A DNA stretch of 64,000 nt from Bradyrhizobium betae (GTDB lineage: Bacteria; Pseudomonadota; Alphaproteobacteria; Rhizobiales; Xanthobacteraceae). The position numbers and the translations under genes were made by a program. Position 1 is the first letter of the stretch; each line of letters begins with the position of its first letter. The DNA is taken from positions 124,001 through 188,000 of the forward strand of contig NZ_MZXW01000024.1 in NCBI RefSeq assembly GCF_004123905.1, in the 5' to 3' direction. Of the stretch, positions 1 to 7,872 are shown one piece after another. The notes beneath the pieces are model-generated. The model searched no databases. It saw nothing but the letters and a program-made list of their open reading frames with translations, and had not been told where the DNA came from.

Positions 1-342
1 ATGCTCGGCCAGCTCGGTTACGAAGTCACGCGCGCCGCCAGCGCCGCGGCGGCTCTCGGCGCCTTGGCCGATGGCCGCTCCGTCGATCTGATCTTCTCGG
101 ACATCATGATGCCGGGCGGCATGAACGGCGTCGAGCTCGCGCGGGAGATCAGGAAGAGACGAAGCGACATACCGGTGCTGCTGACCAGCGGATACGCCGA
201 AGCCTCGGTCCACGAGGCGCAGATGGCGGGTGTTCAGATTCTGGCGAAACCCTACCACATCGACGAGCTGGCCGCGGCGCTGAGCACGGCAAAGTCGGGG
301 CTTCGGCTTGACGCGGAAGCCAAACGCTCCAGTTCCTGCTGA
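1..342 (+). CDS. C-terminal receiver (REC) domain, probably of a hybrid histidine kinase (5' cut by window)
   Basis: The 113 visible residues are most of a CheY-like receiver domain: the phospho-acceptor Asp lies in FSDIMMPGG (about residue 34), a Thr/Ser pair in LLTSGYA (about 62) and the conserved Lys in LAKPYH (about 83). The first beta strand with its acidic pair is missing, so the Met at base 1 is almost certainly internal and the gene begins before the window. The IMMPGGMNGVELAREI and LLTSGYA wording is typical of receivers fused to the C-terminus of rhizobial hybrid sensor kinases. The partner kinase cannot be seen. The gene ends in a short Lys/Ser-rich tail. Confidence 0.85.
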   Translation: MLGQLGYEVTRAASAAAALGALADGRSVDLIFSDIMMPGGMNGVELAREIRKRRSDIPVLLTSGYAEASVHEAQMAGVQILAKPYHIDELAAALSTAKSGLRLDAEAKRSSSC

Positions 343-380
343 CGTCGCAAGCTTCTGCATCGCCGGCGGTTGATGGATGC

Positions 381-614
381 CTATCGGAAATACCCCAGCA
401 CGAGATCGAGGTCCGCATTGCCGGCGGCCGTGCCGTTCAGCTCCGCGTCGATGACGCGGCGGCAGGCTTCGATCGCGGCGTGGTCGCCGAGATCGTTGGC
501 GGCCTCCAGCACGAGCCAGGCGACGTCGACGGAAGCCTTCTCGGAAGCCGATCCGCCCGTCTCGGCGTTGAGGCTTTTGTTCTTGCGAATTGCGGTGCCG
601 AATTGAGGCAACAT
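381..614 (-). CDS. small conserved hypothetical protein (77 aa)
   Basis: A small soluble protein, rich in Ala and acidic residues, with no signal peptide or membrane segment. The ATG at 614 is preceded by AGGGGAG eight bases upstream, a strong ribosome site that supports both the gene and its start. It lies 33 bases downstream of the DUF2336 gene on the same strand, so the two probably share a transcript. The sequence looks mostly helical (VAWLVLEAANDLGDHAAIEACRR). I do not recognise a family and no function is proposed. Confidence 0.65.
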   Translation of the reverse strand: MLPQFGTAIRKNKSLNAETGGSASEKASVDVAWLVLEAANDLGDHAAIEACRRVIDAELNGTAAGNADLDLVLGYFR

Positions 615-647
615 GGCAAATACTCCCCTCTCGCTCAGTGCAACTGC

Positions 648-1772
648 TTAGTGCACCTGGAGCTCGGGCTGACGGCCCGTGGTGGAATCGGCACCCGCGC
701 CGGTCTTGCGCGACTGGTAGAACTTCAAGACACTGCGCGAGGTCTCGGTCTTGAGCTTGCCGAAATCGCGTTCGTTGTCGTGGAGTTCACGCGCCGTGAT
801 CAGATGATCCTTGGCCCCGAGGAACAGCAGCGACATGGTCGTGTCCCAGGAGAAGTCGAGCGCCTTGCACAGCACCAGAAGTATCTCGCGGTTGCGGTCC
901 ATCATCGCGCGCTCGATCACGTCGACCGGCAGCGCCGACAGCAGCGACAGGCCGATCTGCACCTCGTCGAAGCGATGCTGGCGCGCATAGTTCGAGATCG
1001 AGTCCTGGTTGAGGTTGCCCTGGCGGTATTGCGTCGTCACCACGCGCTTGGCGACGAAATAGCTGCGCGACGAGGGACCGAACTTGGACTGCAGATCGCC
1101 GGTGACCTCGGTCACCGAACTCTGGATCTGCGCCATCATCTCGGGCCGCTCGCTCTCGAGCCGGCGACGGACGTCTTCCGACGCTTTCGAGATGAGCTGC
1201 TGGAAGACGTGGCGCGGCACGTCTTTGCGGAGGCCAAGCTGCTCGGCGAGAATCGAATCGCCCTCGGCGCGACGGACCATGTGCAGCAGACCCGAACCGG
1301 AGAAGCGCGCGCCCTCGTTTTTCGCGACTGACGTCACGACCTCCTGGTCGCCGCGCTTGACCAGCACGTCGGTAACGGCCTCGCCGATCGACTGGCGCTG
1401 GGAGATCGCGAGCAGGTGCGCCTGGCCCTTGGTCAGGGCGCTCTCGACCAGCATCTTCTCGTCGATACGATTGGAGTCGCGCAGCACCGGGCCGGCGACG
1501 GCGATCTCGTCGTCGAGGGCGAGTTTTGCGATGACGTTGAGCGGGGCGTGATCGCACGCCGACATCACGTCCGAGAGCTGCGCCCGCGCGGCGACCTCGA
1601 TCTCATCGGCGAGCTTGCCGATGACCTCGCCGAACATGCTGATCTCGTCGTCGCTGTAGCGGCCGGTGATCAGAATGTCAGTCGCATGCCACAACGCCCG
1701 CGTCCGGCTTTCGTCGGTGCCGCGCGCGATCGCGTCGTCCAGATCCTGTAGAAGCGTTTTCGCCCCGTTCAT
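648..1772 (-). CDS. DUF2336 domain-containing protein
   Basis: A 374-residue cytoplasmic protein built of helical, HEAT-like repeats, matching the DUF2336 family that is common in Bradyrhizobium, Caulobacter and relatives. The Ala/Leu/Asp-rich repeats, the segment SRSYFVAKRVV and the C-terminal FYQSRKTG fit it. The function is not established; some family members lie next to signalling genes. ATG at 1772 is preferred; an in-frame GTG at 1781 would add three residues. It probably forms an operon with the small gene at 381-614. Confidence 0.8.
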   Translation of the reverse strand: MNGAKTLLQDLDDAIARGTDESRTRALWHATDILITGRYSDDEISMFGEVIGKLADEIEVAARAQLSDVMSACDHAPLNVIAKLALDDEIAVAGPVLRDSNRIDEKMLVESALTKGQAHLLAISQRQSIGEAVTDVLVKRGDQEVVTSVAKNEGARFSGSGLLHMVRRAEGDSILAEQLGLRKDVPRHVFQQLISKASEDVRRRLESERPEMMAQIQSSVTEVTGDLQSKFGPSSRSYFVAKRVVTTQYRQGNLNQDSISNYARQHRFDEVQIGLSLLSALPVDVIERAMMDRNREILLVLCKALDFSWDTTMSLLFLGAKDHLITARELHDNERDFGKLKTETSRSVLKFYQSRKTGAGADSTTGRQPELQVH

Positions 1773-1962
1773 CTCGATCACCCCAGTTCTTGGTCGTTCG
1801 TTGACGAGCCATCCCGCCTGTACGGGCGCGATGCCGAATTCCTCTGGGAGCCGAGACTAGGGAACAAACGCGAGAATCCGGTAAAATCGGTGAAGCAGTT
1901 TTGCCGAGCAAAATTCGTTAAAATGCGGGGGAATGGGTTTACTGGCGAGTGACGCCCCCGGC

Positions 1963-2088
1963 GTCATGGCCGGGCTTGTCCCGGCCATCCACGCCTCACC
2001 GCACGGCAAGAAGAACGTGGATGCCCGGGGCCTTCGCCTCGCCGAAGCGGCTTCGGCCGCGCAGGCGGGACAAGCCCCCGGGCATGAC
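1963..2088. repeat. palindromic intergenic repeat, family A copy 1
   Basis: The element begins GTCATGGCCGGGCTTGTCCC and ends with the approximate inverted form GGGACAAGCCCCCGGGCATGAC. It lies between the DUF2336 gene and the end of the AsmA gene. It shares its ends and the internal CATCCACG/CGTGGATG motif with copies at 12036-12122 and 39807-39879. This copy has a longer core with a GCCGAAGCGGCTTCGGC hairpin. Such elements are widespread between genes in Bradyrhizobium. The rest of the 327-base gap holds nothing else recognisable. Confidence 0.8.
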
Positions 2089-2099
2089 GATCCCCTACC

Positions 2100-5000
2100 T
2101 CACGGATTCTGTGGCGTCAGCACCAGCGGCGGCTTTGGTTTCGGCTTTGCGGGCGCAGGGCCCGGCGCGGGTCTCACCTCGATCGGGGGCGGGAGCGGGG
2201 CGACCTGCTGGCTTGCGAGCGGCGGGCTTGTGAGCGGAGGACTTGGTGCGGCAGGAGCAGCCTGCGGGGCCTTTGGCGTCGGCGCGGCCTTGGGCTTCGG
2301 CTGTGTTGCGCGGCGCGGATCGCGACCGGGCATCGGTACGTCAGTCAGCGACGGCTCCGGCGCCGGATCGGGCGAGACCAGCGTCGGCAGCGCGGCGGTG
2401 GCCGGCGGCGGTTCGCCGCGCTCGATCGCATCCAGCCGGCGCGTCTCGCGATCGATCGTGCGCACCGCAAGCCACGAGGACAACGGCGCGAGATCGACGG
2501 TGCGGTTGAGCCTGTCGGGGGGACCTGCCGCGAACAGCTGGATCTCCGGCGGCGCACCCGAGAGCCCGGTCATGATCGGCGTCAGGCTGGCGCGGATGTC
2601 GGCCTGGTCGGCAGGGATGTCATAGCCGCCGGAGACGATGGCGCGGGCATTCTTGGCTTCCAGCGGCGTCGCGCCGACGCGCAAACGCCCGTCGCGGATC
2701 GTGAACGGGATCTGCGCCGAGGCGACCGCGATCGGACCCGCCGCCAGCGCGGGCTCGACCAGCTGCCGCAGCCTGTTATCGTCGGAGACTTGGCCGCCGT
2801 CGCTGGCACGGATAGCTATCTCGAAGGCCCGCGGATTGAGGCCCGCGATCTCGGCGGAGTCCAGCGTCACCGTGCCGTTGCCGGCGAGCGCGCCGGTGAG
2901 CGCTGCGACGCTGCGGCCCTGGCTGGTCAGCGCCATCTGCATCGAGGCGCGTCCCTTGGGCAGCGCGAGATCGCGGTAGCGCAGCGTGGTCGCATCGACA
3001 TTGGCAAGCTCGATGCGCGCATTCATCGCAACGCCACCCACGCCGTTGCGCGCATCGAAACTCGCCGAGATCTCGCCACCGCCGACGCCGCCCTTGAGGG
3101 CATCCAGCGCGAGCGATTGGCCGTCGCTGCGGATCGTGCCGCCGAAGGGACGCAGCTCGAGCCCGCCGGGCAATGTGCCGCGCAACGCCTGGAAGGCGAT
3201 GCGACCCCGCCAGCCACTGATGAGCCCCGCACTCAGCGGCTCGCTCGCATCGTGTCCAGCCGCACCAATCGCCATCGCCAGCGCGGGCGCAAAGTCGAGC
3301 GTATCGAGGCCGACTTCGCCGTCGACGCTCTTCTCCTGATCGAGCGTGACCGAGAGACGACCGCGCAGGCGCGAGCCAGCCGCGTTGCTGTCGAGATCGT
3401 CGAAGGTCAGGCGATTGCCGGAGAGCGTGAGGCGAGACGACAGGCTGACGCTCTGCGCTGACAACTTGTCCGCCGTGCCAGTGCCGAACAGCGGCGCGAG
3501 GTTGACGTTTCGCACGCGCAGATTCACGTTGGCTTTCGGCTCCGACAGTTCGACACTGCCCTGCGCGTCCGCATCGAGCCCGCCGCCGCTGAGCTTTGCG
3601 TTCAATTGCAGCGGCCTCCGCCACGCGCCGCTCAGCTTGCCCTCAAACTGCGAGGCGCCCTCGCCTGCCGCCACGACGCGATCGAGGCCGACCAGCGCCA
3701 GCAATGCGCCGGCCTGCGGCGTCGACACTTTCGACTCCAACGTGAAATCGCTGTTGCGCAAGCGCTCGATGTCGATGCCGTTGACGGCGGCGAGCGGCGT
3801 CTGCGCGACCAGCGTCGCGGTGGCCTTCAGCTGTGGCGCGTCGAGCTCGAGCACGGCGCGGGCGTCGCCGCGATCGGCATGCTCGGCGTTCTTGTCGAGG
3901 CTGAGGTCGAGCTTCAGGCGCGTCGCACCGGGCAGCGATGGCAGGGCATCGAAGCGTGCGCGCAGCGAGGGCGCAAACGGCTCGATCAGCGCGGTCAGCT
4001 CGCGCAGTGAATTCGCCGAGGATTTCAGCGCGAGCTTGCCGGTGGCCCCGGTGCGGTCAAAACTGCCGCTCGCCTCGGTGGTCACGCCGCTGGTCTGACC
4101 GAATCGCAACTGCTCCAGCGACAGGGCATTCGGACCGTAGCCGAGCTTGGCCGCAAACGGCCGCAGTTCCTGGCCGGCGGAGATGGCGCGGCCGATATCG
4201 AGCGAGAGTTTTGCTTCCTCCGGCCATTCGCCTTGCGGCCCTGCGAGCGCGCGCACAAAACTCGCGGCGGCGTCGAGGTCGAGACGATCCGCCCTAAGCT
4301 CGGCGTCGATCCGCGAGCCTTTGCTGGCGCCTGTTTGCACGAAGCCGATGCGGCCCTCCACCGTGCCGCCTTCGACGTCGGCTTTCAGCTTGTCGATGGC
4401 GAGATGGTTGGCGGCGATGGTGACGTCGCCGGCGAGACGCAGCGGCCGCGTGCTGCGGCGGTTGATTTCGCTGCGGCCCTGAAGCCAGGCCACCAGCGTA
4501 TCGGGATCGGAGGACTCGACGCTGAGACGGCCGCTAAAACTGTCGGCGCCGGGCGTCGCGCCGTTGAGCGAGAGCTGCGTCATGCCGGGCGCGCGCAGCT
4601 CGAGCCGCTGGAAGGTCCAGGATCTCCCGTCGGTCCTAAGCTCGGCCGCGATATTCTGGAGCGGACGGCCGCCGAGCATGATCTGGTCGGAGTTGAACTC
4701 GATCTGCGCCGGAATCGGCGCCTGCGGGATCGCCGCCAGGCCTGCGCGCAACGCCGGCAGGACACGCAGCGGCTCGGCATCGTCTTTGCTGGCGAGCTTG
4801 TCGGCATCGATCTGGCGCGCCGAGAGCACCGCGCGCAGCAGCGGCGAGGCGCCGAACCTGAGGTCGCCGATGCCGCCGAGCTTCAGCGCGTTGTCTTCGA
4901 CGCCGAAGTTCACATCGATCTGGTCGAGCTTGGCGCCGGCCGGATCGGCCTTGAGTTTTGCGGTGACCTTCCACGGCGTCGGCCCCGCCTCGCCCGTCTT

Positions 5001-5735
5001 CTTCGCCGCGGGCACGGCGAGCGTCAGCGCACCGTCGAATTTCGGCAGGCGGTTGTCAAAGGCAAGCACGCCTTCGAGATCGGCGAGGATGGCGCGCTGG
5101 CCGGGATCGACGTTGAGATGGAGACGGGTGGCGCTGCCGTCGGCGCTGGGGCCGGAGGAGATGCGGAACGGGTAGCGCGTGCCTGATACCGTGACATTGC
5201 CGTCGCCCCGCACCGAGCCGGCGAGCGAGCGGACGTCGCCGGAGAAGGCGATGTCGTTCAGCTCCAAGGTCGAACGGCTGGCGGCATCATGCAGGGCGAT
5301 GCGGCCGGTGAGGTTCAGCCGTTCGATCGCCAGCGAGGCCAGATTGAAGGTGCCGCTGGCAGTCGACGGCAGGTCGACCCGCCCCCTGGCATCGAGGCCG
5401 AGATCCACCGCCATGCCGTTGACCGTGAGCTCGGTGGCGCGCCATTCGCCGCGCATCAGGGAGCTCAGGCTGAACTCGACGTCGAGCTTGTCGGCGCGCA
5501 GGCGCCCGAGATCGTTGTTGCCGCCGAAGGTGACCGAGCGCAGCCGCAGGGTCGGCGCCGGCAGCAGCCGCGCGTCGAGCTCACCCGCCACGCGCACCGG
5601 CACGCCGATGATCCGGCCAGCCTCCGCCTCGAACTGGGGCCTGAACTGGTTCCAGTCGATGAAGTAAGGCCCGATCAGCGCGGCGAGCAGCGCTAAGATA
5701 AAGGCAATCGCCAATCCGAGCAGCGTCGTCTGCAC
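2100..5735 (-). CDS. AsmA family protein
   Basis: A 1211-residue envelope protein. One N-terminal membrane segment (about residues 3-25, LLGLAIAFILALLAALIGPYF) is followed by the AsmA signature IDWNQFRPQFEAEAGRIIGVPV, a long beta-rich periplasmic region of repeated AsmA/DUF3971-like blocks, and a Pro/Ala/Lys-rich tail of about 100 residues. AsmA-like proteins are bridge-like factors of outer-membrane biogenesis and lipid transfer. The start is placed at GTG 5735 because GAGGGGAG lies just upstream; an ATG 33 bases earlier lacks a ribosome site. It lies 130 bases downstream of the P450 gene with a perfect palindrome between them. Confidence 0.88.
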   Translation of the reverse strand: MQTTLLGLAIAFILALLAALIGPYFIDWNQFRPQFEAEAGRIIGVPVRVAGELDARLLPAPTLRLRSVTFGGNNDLGRLRADKLDVEFSLSSLMRGEWRATELTVNGMAVDLGLDARGRVDLPSTASGTFNLASLAIERLNLTGRIALHDAASRSTLELNDIAFSGDVRSLAGSVRGDGNVTVSGTRYPFRISSGPSADGSATRLHLNVDPGQRAILADLEGVLAFDNRLPKFDGALTLAVPAAKKTGEAGPTPWKVTAKLKADPAGAKLDQIDVNFGVEDNALKLGGIGDLRFGASPLLRAVLSARQIDADKLASKDDAEPLRVLPALRAGLAAIPQAPIPAQIEFNSDQIMLGGRPLQNIAAELRTDGRSWTFQRLELRAPGMTQLSLNGATPGADSFSGRLSVESSDPDTLVAWLQGRSEINRRSTRPLRLAGDVTIAANHLAIDKLKADVEGGTVEGRIGFVQTGASKGSRIDAELRADRLDLDAAASFVRALAGPQGEWPEEAKLSLDIGRAISAGQELRPFAAKLGYGPNALSLEQLRFGQTSGVTTEASGSFDRTGATGKLALKSSANSLRELTALIEPFAPSLRARFDALPSLPGATRLKLDLSLDKNAEHADRGDARAVLELDAPQLKATATLVAQTPLAAVNGIDIERLRNSDFTLESKVSTPQAGALLALVGLDRVVAAGEGASQFEGKLSGAWRRPLQLNAKLSGGGLDADAQGSVELSEPKANVNLRVRNVNLAPLFGTGTADKLSAQSVSLSSRLTLSGNRLTFDDLDSNAAGSRLRGRLSVTLDQEKSVDGEVGLDTLDFAPALAMAIGAAGHDASEPLSAGLISGWRGRIAFQALRGTLPGGLELRPFGGTIRSDGQSLALDALKGGVGGGEISASFDARNGVGGVAMNARIELANVDATTLRYRDLALPKGRASMQMALTSQGRSVAALTGALAGNGTVTLDSAEIAGLNPRAFEIAIRASDGGQVSDDNRLRQLVEPALAAGPIAVASAQIPFTIRDGRLRVGATPLEAKNARAIVSGGYDIPADQADIRASLTPIMTGLSGAPPEIQLFAAGPPDRLNRTVDLAPLSSWLAVRTIDRETRRLDAIERGEPPPATAALPTLVSPDPAPEPSLTDVPMPGRDPRRATQPKPKAAPTPKAPQAAPAAPSPPLTSPPLASQQVAPLPPPIEVRPAPGPAPAKPKPKPPLVLTPQNP

Positions 5736-5793
5736 GGGTCTCCCCTCGGCCAAACCGGCCCGGGCCAAACCTGAGGGCCTCAGGCGCGCCGGA

Positions 5794-5817
5794 ACTTCCC
5801 CTTATATAAGGGGAAGT
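5794..5817. promoter_or_regulatory. perfect 24-bp palindrome upstream of the AsmA gene
   Basis: The half site ACTTCCCCTTAT is followed directly by its exact reverse complement, with no spacer. It sits between the stop of the P450 gene (5866) and the AsmA start (5735), both on the minus strand. It could be a dimeric operator, or an RNA hairpin; it lacks the U-tract of a normal terminator. It has no second copy that I noticed in the window. Confidence 0.55.
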
Positions 5818-5865
5818 GTGGCGAAGTCACAGCGACTGTTGCGCGCGGAGGTTAACGCGCCGGCC

Positions 5866-7098
5866 TTACCAGCTGGCGGGCAACTGCGTCAGGCCGCGCA
5901 GCACGAAAGTCGGCCGCCATTTGGGGTTCTCGACGTCGTCGATGCGCAAGTCCGGCAACCGCCGCAACAGCGTCGCGATGGCGATCTCGGCCTCGATACG
6001 CGCCAATTGGGCCCCCAGGCAGAAATGGATGCCGCCGCCGAACGACAGCGGCCTGACGTTCTGCCGGGTGACGTCGAGCCGCTCGGGGTGATCGGGATAA
6101 ACCGCCGGGTCACGGTTGGCGGAGCCGAGCAGGCAGAGCACGGTCTCGCCCTTCGGGATCCGCTTGCCGCCGAGATCCTCGATGTCCTCCAGCGCCACGC
6201 GCCCGGTCATCTGCACCGACGAATCGTAGCGCAGGAATTCCTCGATCGCACCCACCATCAGTTCCGGCCGCGCTTTCAGCAGCGCGAGCTGGTCCGGATT
6301 GCGGTGGAGCGCCAAGAGGCCGTTGCCGATCAGATTGACGGTGGTCTCGTGGCCGGCGCCGAACAGCAGGATGATGTTGGCGGTCAGCTCCTCGTTGGTG
6401 AGCTTGTTGCCGTCTTCCTCGGCCTGCACCAGTTGGGTGATGAGATCGTCGCCGGGATTTTTGCGGCGCAGCTCGAACAGCTGCTGAAAATACATCTGCG
6501 CCATCATGTTGCCGGCGTTGCCCTTGGCGATCTCCTCCGGCGAGAGCGGCACGGGATCGAGCAGCCGGCCGCCGTCGCGCGAGCTGTTGTAGAAGGTCTG
6601 GCGATGGTCCTCGGGGATGCCGAGCATGTCGCAGATGATGGTGACCGGCAGGCGGAAGGCAAAGTCCTCGATCAGGTCCATATGGCCGCGATCGATCACG
6701 GCATCGATGGTCTGGTCGACGATCTCCTGGATGCGCGGCCGCATGTCCTCGACGCGGCGCGCGGTGAAGGCCTTGACGACGAGGCCGCGCAGGCGGGTGT
6801 GGTCGGGCGGATCGGATTGCAGCATCCAGTGGCTCATGCTGCGAAACACCGGCTCGTCCATGATCTTGTCGCTGTAGCGGCGCTTGGAGCGCTCGACAAA
6901 ATCCTTGCCGAAACGCTTGTCGCGCATCACGAGGCTGACATCGGCATGGCGGCTGGTGACGAACTGGCCGAACGGCGTCACGTGGATCGGATCGACCGTG
7001 CGCAGCCGGTCGTAATGCGGATAGGGATCGCGGATGAAGTCCGGCGACAGCGGGTTGAACAGCGGACTACCGTCGGCGCCTTGCACTTGCTCGTTCAT
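5866..7098 (-). CDS. cytochrome P450
   Basis: A 410-residue soluble class I bacterial P450 monooxygenase. The I-helix oxygen-activation motif AGHETT is at about 248-253, the ExxR motif (EFLR) at 287-290, and the heme loop FGGGIHFCLG carries the ligand Cys360. The length is normal for the family. The start is ATG 7098, preceded by GAGGT; a longer reading frame runs to 7251 but crosses the promoter region. It is divergent from a TetR gene across a 134-base gap containing a perfect operator-like palindrome, so TetR control is likely. No ferredoxin or ferredoxin reductase gene is adjacent. The substrate cannot be told from sequence. Confidence 0.93.
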   Translation of the reverse strand: MNEQVQGADGSPLFNPLSPDFIRDPYPHYDRLRTVDPIHVTPFGQFVTSRHADVSLVMRDKRFGKDFVERSKRRYSDKIMDEPVFRSMSHWMLQSDPPDHTRLRGLVVKAFTARRVEDMRPRIQEIVDQTIDAVIDRGHMDLIEDFAFRLPVTIICDMLGIPEDHRQTFYNSSRDGGRLLDPVPLSPEEIAKGNAGNMMAQMYFQQLFELRRKNPGDDLITQLVQAEEDGNKLTNEELTANIILLFGAGHETTVNLIGNGLLALHRNPDQLALLKARPELMVGAIEEFLRYDSSVQMTGRVALEDIEDLGGKRIPKGETVLCLLGSANRDPAVYPDHPERLDVTRQNVRPLSFGGGIHFCLGAQLARIEAEIAIATLLRRLPDLRIDDVENPKWRPTFVLRGLTQLPASW

Positions 7099-7186
7099 GG
7101 TGACCTCAATCGGTTGCCGCATGACACGAATACGCTGAGCGCAGCCCCGCTGCCCGGCGTAACCATCCCCTTGTAGAATTATCAAC

Positions 7187-7206
7187 TCGATACATTGTTG
7201 TATCGA
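7187..7206. promoter_or_regulatory. palindromic operator between P450 and TetR genes
   Basis: A perfect inverted repeat, TCGATACA, then TTGT, then TGTATCGA, lies 26 bases before the TetR start and 88 bases before the P450 start. A symmetric 8+4+8 site in a divergent regulator/target gap is the usual arrangement for a TetR-family operator. The assignment to this TetR protein is inferred from position. Confidence 0.7.
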
Positions 7207-7232
7207 ATTGCATTCTGCCCTAACCTGGCGCG

Positions 7233-7844
7233 ATGTCAAGGGTGAGAACACGGCCGACCAGGGACGATACGCGCGACAAGCTGTTCGAGGCGGCCGCGCG
7301 CGTGTTCGAGGCGGACGGCATCGGCGGCGCCAGCATCGAGGCGATCGCAGCCGCCGCCGGCTTCAGCCGCGGCGCGTTCTATTCGAATTTCAAGAGCAAG
7401 GACGAATTGATCATCGCCATGATCGAGGACCATGTCGACCAGTCGATCCGGCGCAACATGGACATCCTCGCCCAGCACGACAATCTCGACGATTTCATCG
7501 CCGCGTTGAAGTCGATGGACCGCACAAGACAGGACCCGCTCGGCCGCTCGCCGCTCCTGCACATGGAAATGATCCTGTTCGTCGCGCGCGCCGAGAAGCG
7601 CCGACCGGAACTTGCCAAGCGACTGCGCGCGCGGCGCAAGCTGATCGCCGACATCGTCGAAGCCACGCTCAAGAGCAACGGACGGAACGACAAACTGAAC
7701 CCACTCTGGATGGCGTCCGTCGTGCTGGCGCTGGAAGACGGCTTTCGCCTGCACCGACTGATCGATCCGGAGACGACGCCGGCCGACAGCTTTTTGCGCG
7801 CGATCACCGATTTACGGCGGAGGACGGGGTTGGCGTCGGGGTGA
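7233..7844 (+). CDS. TetR family transcriptional regulator
   Basis: A 203-residue protein with an N-terminal TetR helix-turn-helix (about residues 14-60, including IGGASIEAIAAAAGFSRGAFYSNFKSKDEL) and a helical ligand-binding C-terminal domain. It is divergent from the P450 gene and probably represses it and itself through the palindrome at 7187-7206. The ATG at 7233 has only a weak ribosome site. It ends 28 bases before the convergent GGDEF-EAL gene; an 8-base inverted repeat (AGGCGGTC/GACCGCCT) spans the two stops. Confidence 0.92.
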   Translation: MSRVRTRPTRDDTRDKLFEAAARVFEADGIGGASIEAIAAAAGFSRGAFYSNFKSKDELIIAMIEDHVDQSIRRNMDILAQHDNLDDFIAALKSMDRTRQDPLGRSPLLHMEMILFVARAEKRRPELAKRLRARRKLIADIVEATLKSNGRNDKLNPLWMASVVLALEDGFRLHRLIDPETTPADSFLRAITDLRRRTGLASG

Positions 7845-7872
7845 AGGCGGTCTGGTTCGCCCAGTACGTGCC

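Noticed and set aside
5799..5812. CCTTATATAAGG core resembling a CArG box
   Set aside because: CArG boxes are eukaryotic; here it is just the centre of the 24-bp palindrome.
5818..7176. 452-codon open frame on the plus strand across the P450 gene
   Set aside because: It is antisense to a complete P450 with all motifs; its product is Arg/Ala/Gly-rich shadow sequence of GC-rich codons.
7099..7251. N-terminal extension of the first P450
   Set aside because: It would run through the divergent promoter and the palindromic operator; ATG 7098 has GAGGT upstream and the normal P450 length.
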